Below are positions 22,000 through 34,063 of a stretch of DNA of 64,000 nt, in pieces. The notes beneath the pieces are model-generated. The model was not told where the DNA came from and searched no databases. It saw nothing but the letters and a program-made list of their open reading frames with translations. The first letter of the stretch is position 1. Every line of letters starts with the position of its first letter. The stretch lies in the NCBI GenBank assembly GCA_963931865.1, contig OZ007518.1:9848361-9912360 (forward strand). The letters are read 5' to 3'. A program made the translations under genes and the position numbers. Source of the DNA: Axinella damicornis (lineage: Eukaryota; Porifera; Demospongiae; Axinellida; Axinellidae).

Positions 22000-23150
22000 G
22001 GTGATGGTCGGGTCTGGCTTGCGACAGTCAGCAGATCCTATCCTATCCTAAGGAAGTGCAGGGGAATAAACCACATCACAGTGCAGCTTCCTGCGTACCT
22101 GCTCACCAGAGGCCAGTAAGGTAGGGCGGGGTAATTCGGGCGACGGGGTAATTCGGGCCACTTCAACGTTGCAACAGGAAAGAAGCATCCATTGGATTCT
22201 TGCTTCTAGTGAGTTGTAGGCAGGTTGAGTCCCTGGATATACATGGCCAGAAGTTCTCCAGCCTAGATCACAAACGTTCACTAGAGAGTGAACTGTGAAC
22301 TGAGGAAGCATACTCGAGTCTGGAGCTAGGGCCTGCACCCTCCATGAGATAGCCAGGTAATTAACACACTGGGTGGGACTAGCCTCGTTCCCAGGCGGGG
22401 AGACTGGGAATGAGGCTAGCCTGGGGACCAATATTATTCTGCTGTGGACAGTTTGGGGGAACAGCTTTTGTGACCTGGGCTTGTAAACAAGTGCCATGGA
22501 TTGTCCAAGGGCAGCGTTATGTATGGTCCGGGGGACCAATTAATCTGTCATGGCAGTCCGCAGGGACCGCTTTGGGGAGACCACTTTGTGCTATGAAGAT
22601 TTCATGTTAAGTGGATGCTAAAGATATTCACAGCTGATTGTCCCTCGTCATACTGTCGAGATGGTGGCAGTAGAAAACATATGGCAGTTGCCCCTCATAT
22701 TGTTACTAGGAATACGTATCCGCATCATGCCTCGTGCGCACCGCATGCGTACGTGACCTGACCACGTGCTTATGAGCATGATCATAGTTGGAGAGTTTTC
22801 CCCCCATTCAGTGCCTTGCGGTAATGTGCTCAGTAATCAACTTTTGAGGGATTTTACCCTGTGCTCAATGTCCAACTGTTACATGCAGATCCTCCTTGTG
22901 CTGGTGACCTCTGACCCCTCACCTGGTTGCAATGGAGCTGCACATCGAGTCAGTGATGTAGCGGTGTACAGAACATAACTTGACACTCTGTGGTATGTTG
23001 CAATGGAGCAGCATTGGAGCTGCACCTCAAGTCAGAAAAAAACTGGGATTTCCCCATGGTGTAGCGGTGTACAGTAATGGAGCTGCACCAGCAGGACTCT
23101 CAGGTAGACCAGCCACTGGCTGATGAGACATTCCTGTCGAAAATTAAAAT

Positions 23151-23189
<39 letters not shown>

Positions 23190-24332
23190 CCTCCAGTCAG
23201 GGATTTCCCCATGGTGTAGCGGTGTACAGTAATGGAGATGCACCTTCAGTAATGGAGCTGCATCTCCAGTCAGGGATTTCCCCATGGTGTAGCAGTGTAC
23301 AGTAATGGAGCTGCATCTCCAGTCAGGGATTTCCCCATGATGTAGTAATGGAGCTGCCCCTCCAGTCAGGGATTTCCCCATGGTGTAGCGGTGTACAGTA
23401 ATGGAGCTGCACCTCCAGTCAGGGATTTCCCCATGGTGTAGTGGTGTACAGTAATGGAGCTGCACCTCCAGTCAGGGATTTCCCCATGGTGTAGCGGTGT
23501 ACAGTATGGAGCTGCACCTCCAGTCAGGGATTTCCCCATGGTGTAGCGGTGTACAGTAATGGAGCTGCACCTCCAGTCAGGGATTTCCCCATGGTGTAGC
23601 GGTGTACAGTAACGGAGCTGCACCTCCAGTCAGGGATTTCCCCATGGTGTAGCGGTGTACAGTAATGGAGCTGCACCTCCAGTCAGGGATTTCCCCATGG
23701 TGTAGTAATGGAGCTGCACCTCCAGTCAGGGATTTCCCCATGGTGTAGCGGTGTACAGTAATGGAGCTGCACCTCCAGTCAGGGATTTCCCCATGGTGTA
23801 GCGGTGTACAGTAATGGAGCTGCACCCCCAGTCAGGGATTTCCCCATGGTGTAGCGGTGTACAGTAATGGAGGTGCATCTCCAGTCAGGGATTTCCCCAT
23901 GGTGTAGCGGTGTACAGTAATGGAGCTGCCCCTCCAGTCAGGGATTTCCCCATGGTGTAGCGGTGTACAGTAATGGAGCTGCACCCCCAGTCAGGGATTT
24001 CCCCATGGTGTAGCGGTGTACAGTAATGGAGGTGCATCTCCAGTCAGGGATTTCCCCATGGTGTAGCGGTGTACAGTAATGGAGCTGCACCTCCAGTCAG
24101 GGATTTCCCCATGGTGTAGTAATGGAGCTGCACCTCCAGTCAGGGATTTCCCCATGGTGTAGCGGTGTACAGTAACGGAGCTGCACCTCCAGTCAGGGAT
24201 TTCCCCATGGTGTAGTAATGGAGCTGCACCTCCAGTCAGGGATTTCCCCATGGTGTAGTGGTGTACAGTAATGGAGCTGCACCTCCAGTCAGGGATTTCC
24301 CCATGGTGTAGCGGTGTACAGTAATGGAGGTG
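23190..24332. repeat. 53-bp minisatellite array, second copy (about 21 units)
   Basis: Same unit as 2020-4707. A recurring variant, in which gtgtagcggtgtacagtaatgg is shortened to gtgtagtaatgg, appears four times (near 23341, 23702, 24116, 24213), so shortened units were copied within this array. An ATCT microsatellite precedes it at 23153-23188. Confidence 0.95.
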
Positions 24333-24832
24333 GGCAAGAACATAACTTCACACTCAGTGGTATGTGTACTGCTGCTTTTGAAATAAGAGGACGTTGTTTA
24401 TGATTACACAATGTACCGTATAGTGGGAAAATTTGGCGGGGATTTTAATTTGCCGATTTGGCGGTGTAGGGAAAAAAATGCAAATTAAATTCTACCAATA
24501 TTGAACCCCACCCCAGCCGGCCACTTGGGTATGTGTGCGCGTGCACATTAGTAATGTTCGCACACACATACGGTATATGACTATGACGCTGTACCACTAT
24601 TTCAAGAAAGACAGCTGTATACTCCCCAGAGAATGCGACATCGGGGATTCCTCTCTCTCTGGGAAGGAAGGAAGCTTTGGAACTATGTGCCTAATATTTT
24701 TCGAGGGACGTGGCCAACGATTGTGCTCGAGCGCATCACCACCACAGCATAGGGATCCTGAGTATTGTTGGTCTCCCTAGCACACTCGGACGGTGGGACT
24801 CCAAACTGTATGTAAAACATGATGGATGTCAC

Positions 24833-25043
24833 GTTACTTTCCGCATACATTCAACGTTAGCCTATAGCAAGTTCGATACTCTATTCTTCTTCATTAAACA
24901 CTCTTGCTTTAAGTAGATAAACCTTCTTTGCATGTTATTCCTACTAAAGCTCAACAATGCATCAGTGCAGACAAGTAAAAAGCATCTCTCCGCTAGTGGT
25001 GGGCGCTCTTTCAAGGTTGAATGCGGAAACACTCAAAAGAGCG

Positions 25044-25080
<37 letters not shown>

Positions 25081-26190
25081 GCCTGTTTGGTGAGAAAGTA
25101 AGATGCAGCGCCCATGGGCGGACTTTCGCGAGAGTACGGTATATGCATTGCACACAAGGTGCCACCGTGGTGCCACATCGTAAGCAGATGTTAGTAATTG
25201 CTGTGCTGTACTACTGGACTCCTCGTCAACATCATTCCCAAAAACTGTGTTCCCAGGGTAAAAATTGTCACTAGACTGTGTCATCCATAAAACTGGGATC
25301 TAGTTTGATGAAACGAAGAGGTATTCTTCTCCAAGACACCGTCACTAGCTACACGACCCTGTAGAGCTCTAGCTCTATAGCCCTGACCTTTGACCTGGTT
25401 CAATGGGAATGTGCAGCAGACAATGGAACAAGTTAATGATGACCACTCTTTGTGTTGAAGACATCAGCACACGTCAATGTAAAGCATCACAGCGCTTACA
25501 CTCTGATCACAGTTATGGTCTTGAAAGTAGACGTCTTTCCTAGGCCATTTGATGACAATTGTGTGTTTTGATCCGATTGAGACGGAGTTAAAGATTGTTA
25601 TGGGATGTGCTTCCACATGCGTTTGACAGGATACATAGATAGGATATATAGATAGATAGATGAGACAGGACACTGTACCTTCATTTTGTTTACACTTTTT
25701 GATGCATTAGAGGAATTTCTCCGTTAACGATGATATGGTGACAGGGCTGTTAATGGTGGTGGTGGCAGGCCCGGTATCAGTGATGGTGGCAGTGGCCATG
25801 GCCATTGTACTTGTTCAGATTCCCTTGTTTCCATTGCACGTACCCTTCGTAACATAGATTATAATCATTCTATCATCTTAAGTACCCATCTATTGTGTTC
25901 ATCATAACAGCACAAGTTCATTTTGTAAATTCTAGGAATAAATATTAAAAAATACGAAAATAAATCCGACTGGCAAAATACTAGGCATAGTCTGCAAGTA
26001 TGTTAACTCTTTACCAAGTTCAACCAATGACTGCAAAAGCCGTCATGAGCTCCCATAAGCCCATAAGAATTTATATGGGGAATTTAATATTTAATACAGG
26101 GCTTTTGCTTCCTTACGCTGTTTCGTACGGTTGGTAAAGAGTTAACTATGTCTGACTAATGCGGTTGCTGGTTGGTAAAGAGTTAACCCT
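24833..26190. other. Intergenic stretch, no gene seen
   Basis: Contains a poly-C run (25045-25078), GATA-type repeats near 25627-25665, a GGT/GGC-rich stretch at 25750-25800, and repeats of ttggtaaagagttaac near 26000-26190 that touch the left edge of the HSD17B12/ATXN10 duplication. No exon was recognised. Confidence 0.5.
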
Positions 26191-26196
26191 GTCCGA

Positions 26197-28291
26197 CTAA
26201 TGCTGGCTGCCAGCCATGGCTCTCCGCTTGAGTAGTATCACCCGTGCTCTCTGCATCCTCCTCCCTGCCATGAACATGTACAGTCTCCGTGGAAGCAATC
26301 GGAAGAAGTAGCCCTGCACAGAGATGCAAGATGAGAACAGTCACTTGAGGGACAGGCTACTGGAAAGAAAAGACTCCTAACCTCATTCTCAGGCCACTCC
26401 TAGCCTCATTCTCAGGCCACTCCTAGCCCATTCTCAGGCCACTCCTAGCCTCATTCTCAGGCCACTCCTAGCATCATTCCCAGGCCACTCCTAGCCTCAT
26501 TCTCAGGCCACTCCTAGCATCATTCCCAGGCCACTCCTAGCATCATTCCCAGGCCACTCCTAGCATCATTCCCAGGCCACTCCTAGCCTCAATCCCGAGC
26601 CTCAATCCCACACAGCCTGTTCCCATCAGCACGTCACTTGCAGTACAGCATATACATTGTACTCCAAGTCAGAGATTCAAAACTATTGAAACTGACCTCA
26701 CAAAACGTAACCCTAAACCTCGGGAACTGCCTGGACCTTGAGAACAAAGAACGGTATACGTAAAATGCTTTTTGATAGCATGCCAACTCTCCCTACCCGT
26801 CCAGCATTAATGTCATTGTGTTGTAGAGTCCTTTTGATTGTCGATATGTACCTAGGTTGCTATGGGTTACAATGGACGTGGCTGTTCCAGACAGAAATAA
26901 AGTTTCGATTGCTTTCATGTGTTTCTGGTATTCAGGAATGCAAATATCTTTGATCGTAAAATTTGTTGAACAGATTGTATTTGCATGTGCTATGATTATC
27001 ATAATATTATGAGCATTGAATTTGTGCTGAATTGGAGAAAGCTCTTCAGCACAGTTCATTATACGTTGCAACCTTACAGGGAGTGGTCTACTGTTCGACT
27101 ATTCTTACCATTATTACTGACAGACCTGCACAGCGTGTATCCAGTATCCGAAGGTGGTATTCTGGATGCCGATGGTTGCCACGGCAGTGCGGGCATACGT
27201 CTCTGGACTGGGTGTGGAGTAGGTTACTCTACGAGCATTGCTCATTGCCGTGGTAACCATCCCTGCCATTACTGTCTAGTGTGTGTGTGTGGGTGAGTGT
27301 GTGTGTGTGTGTGTGGGTGAGTGTGTGTGTGTGGGTGTGAGTGTGTGTGTGTGGGTGTGAGTGTGTGTGTGAGGATGTGGGTGTGTCGGTGTGAGTGAGA
27401 TTGTGGTTGTGAGTGTGTGAGGGTGTGTGTGCGTGTGTGTGAGATTGTGGTTGTGAGTGGGTGTGAGTGTGTGTGAGTGGGGTGGGTGAGTGTCATCGTG
27501 TGAGGGGGTGCATGTGTACGACTGATTGGTGAGGATGAGTAAAGATGAGTGACTGCTGTAATTGGCAGTGAATATCAAAGTATCGTACCCAGTACATGCA
27601 TGCATAAAACGCCTTGCAATGTAAGCTAGAGTCTGCGTGATGTAGCTTAGTGTTCTATCCTGTACCTACCTGTACGATGATTCCCTGAGAGCCATACTCT
27701 TGCCTCAAGCTGTCAGAGAAGTAGTTCACAAACACCTGTGAAAGACAACGTCATGGCAACCAGCAGTACAGTTAATGTCACCGCAATGACCAGGAGCATT
27801 ATTATGCACTCCAGACTAGATCAGACTAGCCTCGTTCCCACGCCCACGCGTGTGGGCCTGGGAACGAGGCCAAGATCAGACTGCATTCAGCTCTGATTAT
27901 GAACTGCTAAACGAGTAGTATTATTTCCTGTGCAGGAGTAGAATGTGGCTCTCTGATTGGTTAGATAGATCTGAGCTGAATGTGGTGTACTGCATATGAA
28001 GGAGTAATGCTGCAGTGAGACTAGATTGACTGGCAGCACACACACTGTGTGGTGTGTGTGTGTGTGTGGTGTGTGTGTGTGTGTGTGTATGTGTGAGTGT
28101 GTGTGTGGTGAGTGACGTGTGTGGTGAGTGACGTGTGTGTGTGGTGAGTGACGTGTGTGTGGGTGTGAGTGTGTGTGTGTGTGTGGTGAGTGATGTACTT
28201 TGGAGGCAGTGTACACAGCCAGTAGAGCACATGGGGCAATAGCACCAATGGTGGATAGGTTTACAATGATGCCACCCTTTCTGTGTGTGTG

Positions 28292-28322
<31 letters not shown>

Positions 28323-29261
28323 GTGTGTGTGTGTGTGTGTGTGATGTTCAGTTTCCATCAGTCATCCACTGTTAGCAACAGAGGTAGTGAGAGATATCCA
28401 AACGTTCAATGCCCCATATATAACATTCATTTTGGTGCACCTTTCGGACCCTCACTGTGATACAAAACATGCTATCAAGCATGAAGTACACAGGCTTCCA
28501 GTGCCAGCAATGATGGTTGAACGTCCTCTGATGTGAGTGTATGTGTGGTGTGTGTGTGTGTGTTTACCTCTCCAGCATTCGTGGTAGCAACAGACGAGTC
28601 ATCTGTAAATCAGACGAATGACATCAACCAAAACTCCAGCCCCTCCCTCAGCCCCACTCCTACCCTCCCTCCGAGCTGCCCCACTCCTAGCCCCTCCCTC
28701 TACCCCAGTCCCTCGTCCCCCTCCTAGCCCCTCCCTCTACCCCTCACCAGTCCCTCGTCCCCTCCTAGCCCCTCCCTCTACCCCTCCCCAGTCCCTCGTC
28801 CCTCTCCTAGCCCCTCCCTCTGCCCCTCTCCTAGCCCCTCCCTCTGCCTCACTCCTAGCCTCCTCCCAAGTCTCTCCCACGACCCTTCTCCTAGCTCCTC
28901 CCTGCACTGCACACACAGTCACGATACAGCTCGTTCATACCTGCACCGTGGTCTGGCAGTTCAGTTCAATGACATTACGGCATCGCTGGCAGGATGGAAA
29001 TACAACAGTGTAATAGGCCATACGACATTGTGGTGTGTATTGCCAGTATGGGCATACCATATGACATTGTGGTGTGTATTGTCAGTATGGGCATACCATA
29101 TGACATTGTGGTGTGTATTGTCAGTATGGGCATACCATATCACTGACTTGAAGGAAATACTCCGGATACTCATAGCTTAGACCAACGTTGTTAACTGTGT
29201 GTGCGTGTGTGCGTGTGCGTGTGCGTGTGTGTGTGTGTGCGTGTGTGCGTGTGTGTGCGTG

Positions 29262-29298
<37 letters not shown>

Positions 29299-30861
29299 AT
29301 GTGTGTGTGTGTGTGTGTGTGTGCGTGTGTGTGTGTGTGCGTGTGTGTGTGTGACAATGGGACTATCGATCAGCATCCATACATTCTGAGGTGGATAAAT
29401 TAAGAAGCAATTAAAACAGTTACTGACTTAGAATCCCAATGTCGAGGTCCTTCAGCTCCTCAGCAATGCGTTGGTAGACCTTCTGACCTTCAAAGAAATC
29501 GACTGCGATGATTCGGACGTCACGACCATGCTTCTCCTCTGGGGCGGAGAGTGAAGGTGTGAGGGTGTGTGAGGTGGGGAGGCTCTGCTACCAATCAACT
29601 CACTGATCTCGTCAGCCACTGTCTGCAGTTTGTCCTGAGAGCGACTCATGATGACCACATTCAGCCCTTGCCTGGCCAGCTGAAAATGAAGCAATCCCCA
29701 ATCAATTCACTGAACAGCAACATGACGATGTAATGCTCACCTCCAGTGCATAGCCCCTTCCTATACCCTCAGATGCTCCCGTCACAACTGGAATGGGAGA
29801 AGTGGAATGGGAACACGGGAATCAGACCAGCAATGGAATGTGCACACAAGAGTCAGACTGACAATCGAAGGACACAGAATAAACACATGGGAACCAGCCC
29901 ACCTGCCCATGGTCCATACTTCTTGAGGTTGGTTCGAGAGATGCCCCACGGAGCCAGGAAGAAGGCACAGAACCCTCCCGACAGCTGCCATGCTTGCTCT
30001 AAAATCCACTTCAGCAGGAAACCAGCACCAAAAACGGCCACTGCATCCCTGGAGACACAGGTGGGGAAGGAATTCAGAGGGAGGGTGGCAGGGGGATCCA
30101 GACGGAGGGGAGGTGGGCAGAGATGGAGGGAGGGGAGGTGGGGAGAGATGGAGGGAGGGGTAGCCTCATTCTAGCAACTCAATAAAGTGTGCAATAATGG
30201 GTCTGGGAATGAGACTAGGGAGGGGAGGTTGAGGGAGGGGAGTAGTCTCGGAACCAGACCCTTCGCGCAGGGGAGGAGGAAAGGGTCTGGGCACCATCTT
30301 ACATTCGAGTTGTCCCCAAGTCGGAATGTTGACCTAACGAATCAGAAGCGTTGATTGCGAATGACGTCAGGGAAATGATTTTTCTCCAGACTTTTGGTGT
30401 CGCCAGCGACTAGACACGGTAAATCGCTGTACCGTACCGCGTTACCCGCGAGTGTCTGACAAAAGTCGACGAGAGCAACGAGCAGGTGGACTGTGATTGT
30501 ATGTGTGGTATCGCAGTTGATCGCTAATTACCACGCATAATTGCATTCCGTGAGGACAAGTCGAATGTAAGATGGTGCCCAGACCCTTTCCTCCTCCCCC
30601 GCGCGAAGGGTCTGGTTCCGAGACTAGGAGGGGAGGTGGAGGGAGGGGAGGTGGCGAGAGCCAGGGGGAGGGGAGGTGGCGAGAGCCAGGGGGAGGGGAG
30701 GTGGCGAGAGCCAGGGGGAGGGGAGGTGGCGAGAGCCAGGGGGAGGGGAGGTGGGGGGTGTATTTTGTTATGGTTTTTGCTGCGTACCTCAGAATCCTCC
30801 ACTGATCAGGAGACAACAGATCCCTTACTGCACTCAGGGGCACAGTCCTGGTGAGCTCCAT
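26197..30861 (-). CDS. HSD17B12: Very-long-chain 3-oxoacyl-CoA reductase (HSD17B12-like), copy A
   Basis: Twelve exons, 5' to 3' on minus: 30788-30861, 29903-30048, 29741-29787, 29604-29679, 29428-29538, 29136-29194, 28941-28985, 28568-28602, 28199-28280, 27670-27735, 27126-27275, 26197-26313. All phases agree, giving 335 aa (human HSD17B12 is 312). The family reduces 3-ketoacyl-CoA in ER fatty-acid elongation with NADPH. Visible: hydrophobic N-terminal segments (about 26-62), cofactor motif TGASEGIG (76-83), RSQDKLQTVADEI, NNVGLSYEYPEYF, and the catalytic YTASK (Tyr221, Lys225). The residue 13 before that Tyr, normally Ser, is Thr208 (NLST). The last exon keeps the family-like tail GYFFRLLPRRLYMFM. 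It lies divergent from a broken ATXN10 fragment. The introns are full of GT repeats and foldbacks. A diverged tandem copy lies at 32458-35610. Confidence 0.88.
26375..26605. repeat. 23-bp repeats derived from TAGCCTCG element ends
   Basis: About nine or ten copies of cctcattctcaggccactcctag (some catcattcccagg) in tandem inside the last intron of HSD17B12 copy A. Copy B has only one or two units at 32640-32690, so the array expanded after the duplication. Each unit looks like one arm of the palindromic family. Confidence 0.85.
27276..27500. repeat. GT-rich microsatellite, HSD17B12-A intron
   Basis: Long (GT)n with GGGT, GAGT and GGAT interruptions. Open frames across it are spurious. Similar GT tracts lie at 28036-28196, 28280-28345 and 29196-29355 within the same gene. 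Confidence 0.9.
27827..27870. mobile_element. TAGCCTCG palindrome in HSD17B12-A intron
   Basis: tagcctcgttcccacgccca pairs with gtgggcctgggaacgaggc. Copy B keeps only the right part (33273-33310, cgttcccacgcctacgcg...), which shows deletion at its left end. Confidence 0.7.
30243..30626. mobile_element. 384-bp foldback element in intron 1 of HSD17B12-A
   Basis: Left end tagtctcggaaccagaccct and right end agggtctggttccgagacta; the inverted arms run about 70 bp, through cctttcctcctcccc and into acattcgagttgtcc. The internal sequence is shared, in opposite orientation, with the element at 55245-55640. No protein is encoded. Copy B of the gene lacks it, so it inserted after the duplication or was lost there. 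Confidence 0.8.
30628..30750. repeat. 28-bp G-rich minisatellite
   Basis: Units of ggggaggtggcgagagccag plus ggggga in intron 1 of HSD17B12 copy A. Confidence 0.8.
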
Positions 30862-30931
30862 CCCGGGAATTGCAGAATGGAATAGAGACGGAATGCTAAC
30901 GGTAGCTAACAGATCAGAGTACAAGTACATG

Positions 30932-30961
30932 TAGTCTCGTGCCCAGGCATGCACGAGACTA
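30932..30961. mobile_element. 30-bp TAGTCTCG palindrome
   Basis: tagtctcgtgcccaggcatg runs into gcacgagacta with little or no loop. It sits between HSD17B12-A and the ATXN10 fragment, within about 75 bp of DNA absent from copy B. Confidence 0.65.
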
Positions 30962-31012
30962 TAGTACTACTACACTAACAGAGATGGAAGGGAACGCAAA
31001 TCAAGCGTCACA

Positions 31013-31451
31013 CTGGCTGTATCTAGGAGATCGAGAAGCGGTTGGAGAGAGTCACTGGACGCCCTGCGGAAGTTCAAAGTCTCTCATCGAGCTCTCGCAG
31101 ATCTAGGTGGAGTAGACGCAGTGCACGTGTACTGAGGTCCCTACTTATGGACATACATAATTTCCCACTGAAGGCATTATCTTCCAGTAGATATAAGGTG
31201 CCTTCACTTTGCAGCTGAAATTGCTACCATATGGGGGGTGCGGCTAGCCACCTCGTGATATGGTCATTTGTTGTTTCCCAGGAAGGACCTATCATGTGAG
31301 GATGTCTCACGTCCATCGTTAGACCGCTCATTACAGAGTGTTCTGTGTCTTTGTCGTCATGGAGACCAGACTGCGTAGGGACGCTGACCTCCGTCCTGAA
31401 GCTGATGAGAAACCTGTGTGCAGGAGTACCACAGAACCAGGAAATGATGCT
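31013..31451 (+). pseudogene. ATXN10 5' fragment, broken (duplication copy A)
   Basis: Matches exon 1 (35862-36001) and exon 2 (36572-36748) of the intact ATXN10 gene, plus part of the intron between them. The start codon is CTG instead of ATG. An in-frame TAG replaces part of the SWRSK codons. Exon 1 carries insertions and loses its 3' end and donor, and exon 2 (31282-31451) lacks 7 bases (cctcctc), shifting the frame. Exons 3-8 are absent, because similarity stops near 31487. It is divergently placed from HSD17B12-A, mirroring the intact arrangement in copy B. Confidence 0.85.
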
Positions 31452-31493
31452 GTGAGGGGGAGCCCCTTTTTGGGGCATTAATTACATCAACCT

Positions 31494-32010
31494 AAAATTT
31501 TAAAAGCATGTTTCTGTACCCAGCTGCACAGCTGAGTCAGTTGTAATACCAGCAGTCTACACCAAGTTTGCTGTTGCATAAGCTGCTTAGCATACGTACA
31601 CTGTTTATGGAATCTAGGGATGATAACATAAAGCAGTTCAGTATACAACCTATAGGTCTCGTTCCCAGATCTTTAATCCATGCAGCGCGTATATCGCTTC
31701 CGTTGGTTGGGTCTGGGAATTACGGTACACCAAATGCCACAATAGTGGTTATGTAGTGGGTTAGGTTAGCCTCGTACCGAGGCCCCTGCCCAGCTTTTCA
31801 TTGTGCCACTGGCACATGCCTGGGAATGGAGAAATAGTGGATAGCTGTGGCAGGTTGAAAGTGCTGGTGGGCCAGGTACGGTAACGGCCGGTGATGCACT
31901 GGTGGCAGTGGCCTGTTTCTAAGTTAGCCTTCATAGCATAATCTTCACATGCAGCCTCAGACTGCTGGTATTACAACTGACTCAGCCGTACAGAAACATG
32001 CTAAAATTTA
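31494..32010. mobile_element. 517-bp inverted-repeat element at the duplication breakpoint
   Basis: Left arm aaattttaaaagcatgtttctgtac...gactca-like...taataccagcagtct and right arm agactgctggtatta...gactcagccgtacagaaacatgctaaaattt are inverted copies of about 60 bp. The interior includes TAGTCTCG/TAGCCTCG pieces (31651-31720, 31766-31825) and no open frame. It begins within about 10 bp of where HSD17B12/ATXN10 copy A ends. Confidence 0.65.
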
Positions 32011-32457
32011 CAGAACAAAAAAGCGAGGTTTTGCATATTGTTCAACCAACTACACAGTCATGATCAACGCTTGGTGTGTATATGACAGTCACCCCCGCTA
32101 TAGCTAGATATGTGTGGTAAGTTACCTCGTACCTTTGCTCTTCTTGCTGTTCCGAGCCCGTTTGCCCACGTTCAATCAAGTCCTTTCTATACCACCTTTC
32201 TACCCTCGACGTCACGCATGTGAGGAAACATACCAGGCCCTCCGCGTTCTTTTGTGCAACCAAAAGCGGCGCGCGGGCCTGGGAACAAGGCTAGTGATGA
32301 GGTTCATCACAAGTTTAATATTCATTCATCACAACTTTGTTATTATAATTATGTTCTTTCATTGTGTTGTTCATTAGTACCACAGAACATGAAAGCATAA
32401 TACGAACAAACTACAAGGCCTATAGTCTGCAAGTATGTTACATATAGCCCTGTCTGA
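32011..32457. other. Spacer between the duplicated copies
   Basis: No gene seen. It contains a truncated TAGCCTCG-type right end near 32277-32293 (gcctgggaacaaggcta). The stretch tagtctgcaagtatgtta near 32423 marks the start of similarity with copy A (compare 25988). Confidence 0.5.
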
Positions 32458-32934
32458 CTAGTGCTGACTGCCAGCCATGGCTCTCCGCTTGAGTAGTATA
32501 ACCCGTGCTCTCTGCATCATCCTTTCTCCTATGAACATGTACAGTCTTCGTGGATACAATCGGTAGAAGTAGCCCTGCACAGAGATGCAAGACGAGAACA
32601 GCCACTTGAGGGACAGGCTACAGAAAAGACTTCATGGCAATAATTCCCAGGCCACTCCTAGCCTCATTCCCAGGCCACTCCAGCTCTTCAGCACAGTGCA
32701 TTCCATGTGGCAAAGCACCATACAGGGAGTCGTCTACTGTTAGACTATTGTTACCATAATTACTGACAGACCTGCACAGCGTGTATCCAGTATCCGAAGG
32801 TGGTATTCTGGATGCCGATGGTTGCCACGGCAGTGCGGGCATACGTCTCTGGACTGGGGGTGGAGTAGGTTACTCTATGAGCATTGCTCATTGCCGTGGT
32901 AACCATGCCTGCCATTACTGTCTAGTGTGTTGCG

Positions 32935-32941
32935 GGTGAGT

Positions 32942-32972
<31 letters not shown>

Positions 32973-32980
32973 GGGGGGCA
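32935..32980. repeat. GT/poly-G tract in HSD17B12-B intron
   Basis: gtgtgt run followed by about 23 G. The equivalent copy A intron has a long GT tract instead. Confidence 0.8.
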
Positions 32981-34063
32981 TGTGTGTATGACTGATTGGT
33001 AAGGATGAGTAAAGAAGAGTGACTGCTGTATTATTGGCAGTGAATATCAAGGTATCATACCCACACACACACACAAACCATGCAATGCAAGCTAGTGTTT
33101 GCGTGATGGCAGGATCACTGATCTGTGCATGGAGCAGTGAGCGTCACTGTACCCACCTGTACGATAATTCCCCGAGAGCCATACTCTTGTCTCAAACTGT
33201 CAGAGAAGTAGTTCACAAACACCTGTGAAAGACAACGTCATGGCAACCAGCAGTACAGTTAATGTCACTGCACGTTCCCACGCCTACGCGTGTGGGCCTG
33301 GGAACGAGGCCAAGATCAGACTGCATTCAGCTCTGATTATGAACTGCTAAACGAGTACTATTATTTCCTGTGCAGGAGTAGAATGTGGCTCTCTGATTGG
33401 CTAGAACTAAGCTGAATGTAGTGTACTCCATATGAACAAGTAATGATAGTCAATGTGTGTGTGTGTGTGGTTAGTGAGGTGTGTGTGTGTGTGTGGTTAG
33501 TGAGGTGTGTGTGTGTGGTGAGTGAGGTGTGTGTGGGGAGTGTGTGTGTGTATGTGGTGAGTGTGTGTGTGTGTGTGATGAGTGTGTGTGGTGAGTGATG
33601 TACTTTGGAGGCAGTGTAGACAGCCAGTAGAGCACACGGGCCAATAGCCACCATGGAGGATAGGTTTACAATGATGCCACCCTTTCTGTGTGTGATTGTG
33701 TGTGATTGTGTGTGTGTGTGTGTGTGTGTGATGTTCAGTTGCCATCCGTCATCCACTGTTAGCACCAGAGGCAGTGAGATATAAATGTTCAAAGCCCCAA
33801 AACATTCATTTTGGTGTAAGAAATGTATCTTTCAGATTGCACCTCACTGTGAAACAAAACGTGCTATCAAGCACACAGTACACAGGCTTCCAGTGCCAGC
33901 AATGATGGTTGAACGTCCTCTGATGTGAGTGTACATGTGGTGCGTGTGTGTGTGTGTGTGTGTGTGTGTTTACCTCTCCAGCATTCGTGGTAGCAACAGA
34001 CGAGTCATCTGTAAATCAGACGAATGACATCAACCAAAACTCCAGCCCCTCCCTCAGCCCCAC

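Larger units (their letters stand above)
21195..24823. repeat. Segmental duplication, right copy
   Basis: Matches 1-5027: kelch last-exon end, 3' flank, palindromes, ATCT run, 53-bp array and tail. Relative to the left copy it carries extra foldback elements (21721-21778 and a more intact 21953-21999), a separate insertion near 24389-24565, and a shorter minisatellite. Confidence 0.85.

Noticed and set aside
27269..29403. His/Thr- and Cys/Val-rich open frames
   Set aside because: Translations of GT/CA microsatellites in HSD17B12-A introns; the same applies at 33361-33792, 40134-40517 and 58441-59003.
29746..30174. Plus-strand open frame of 142 residues
   Set aside because: It is the antisense shadow of HSD17B12-A exons 2 and 3 and their intron.
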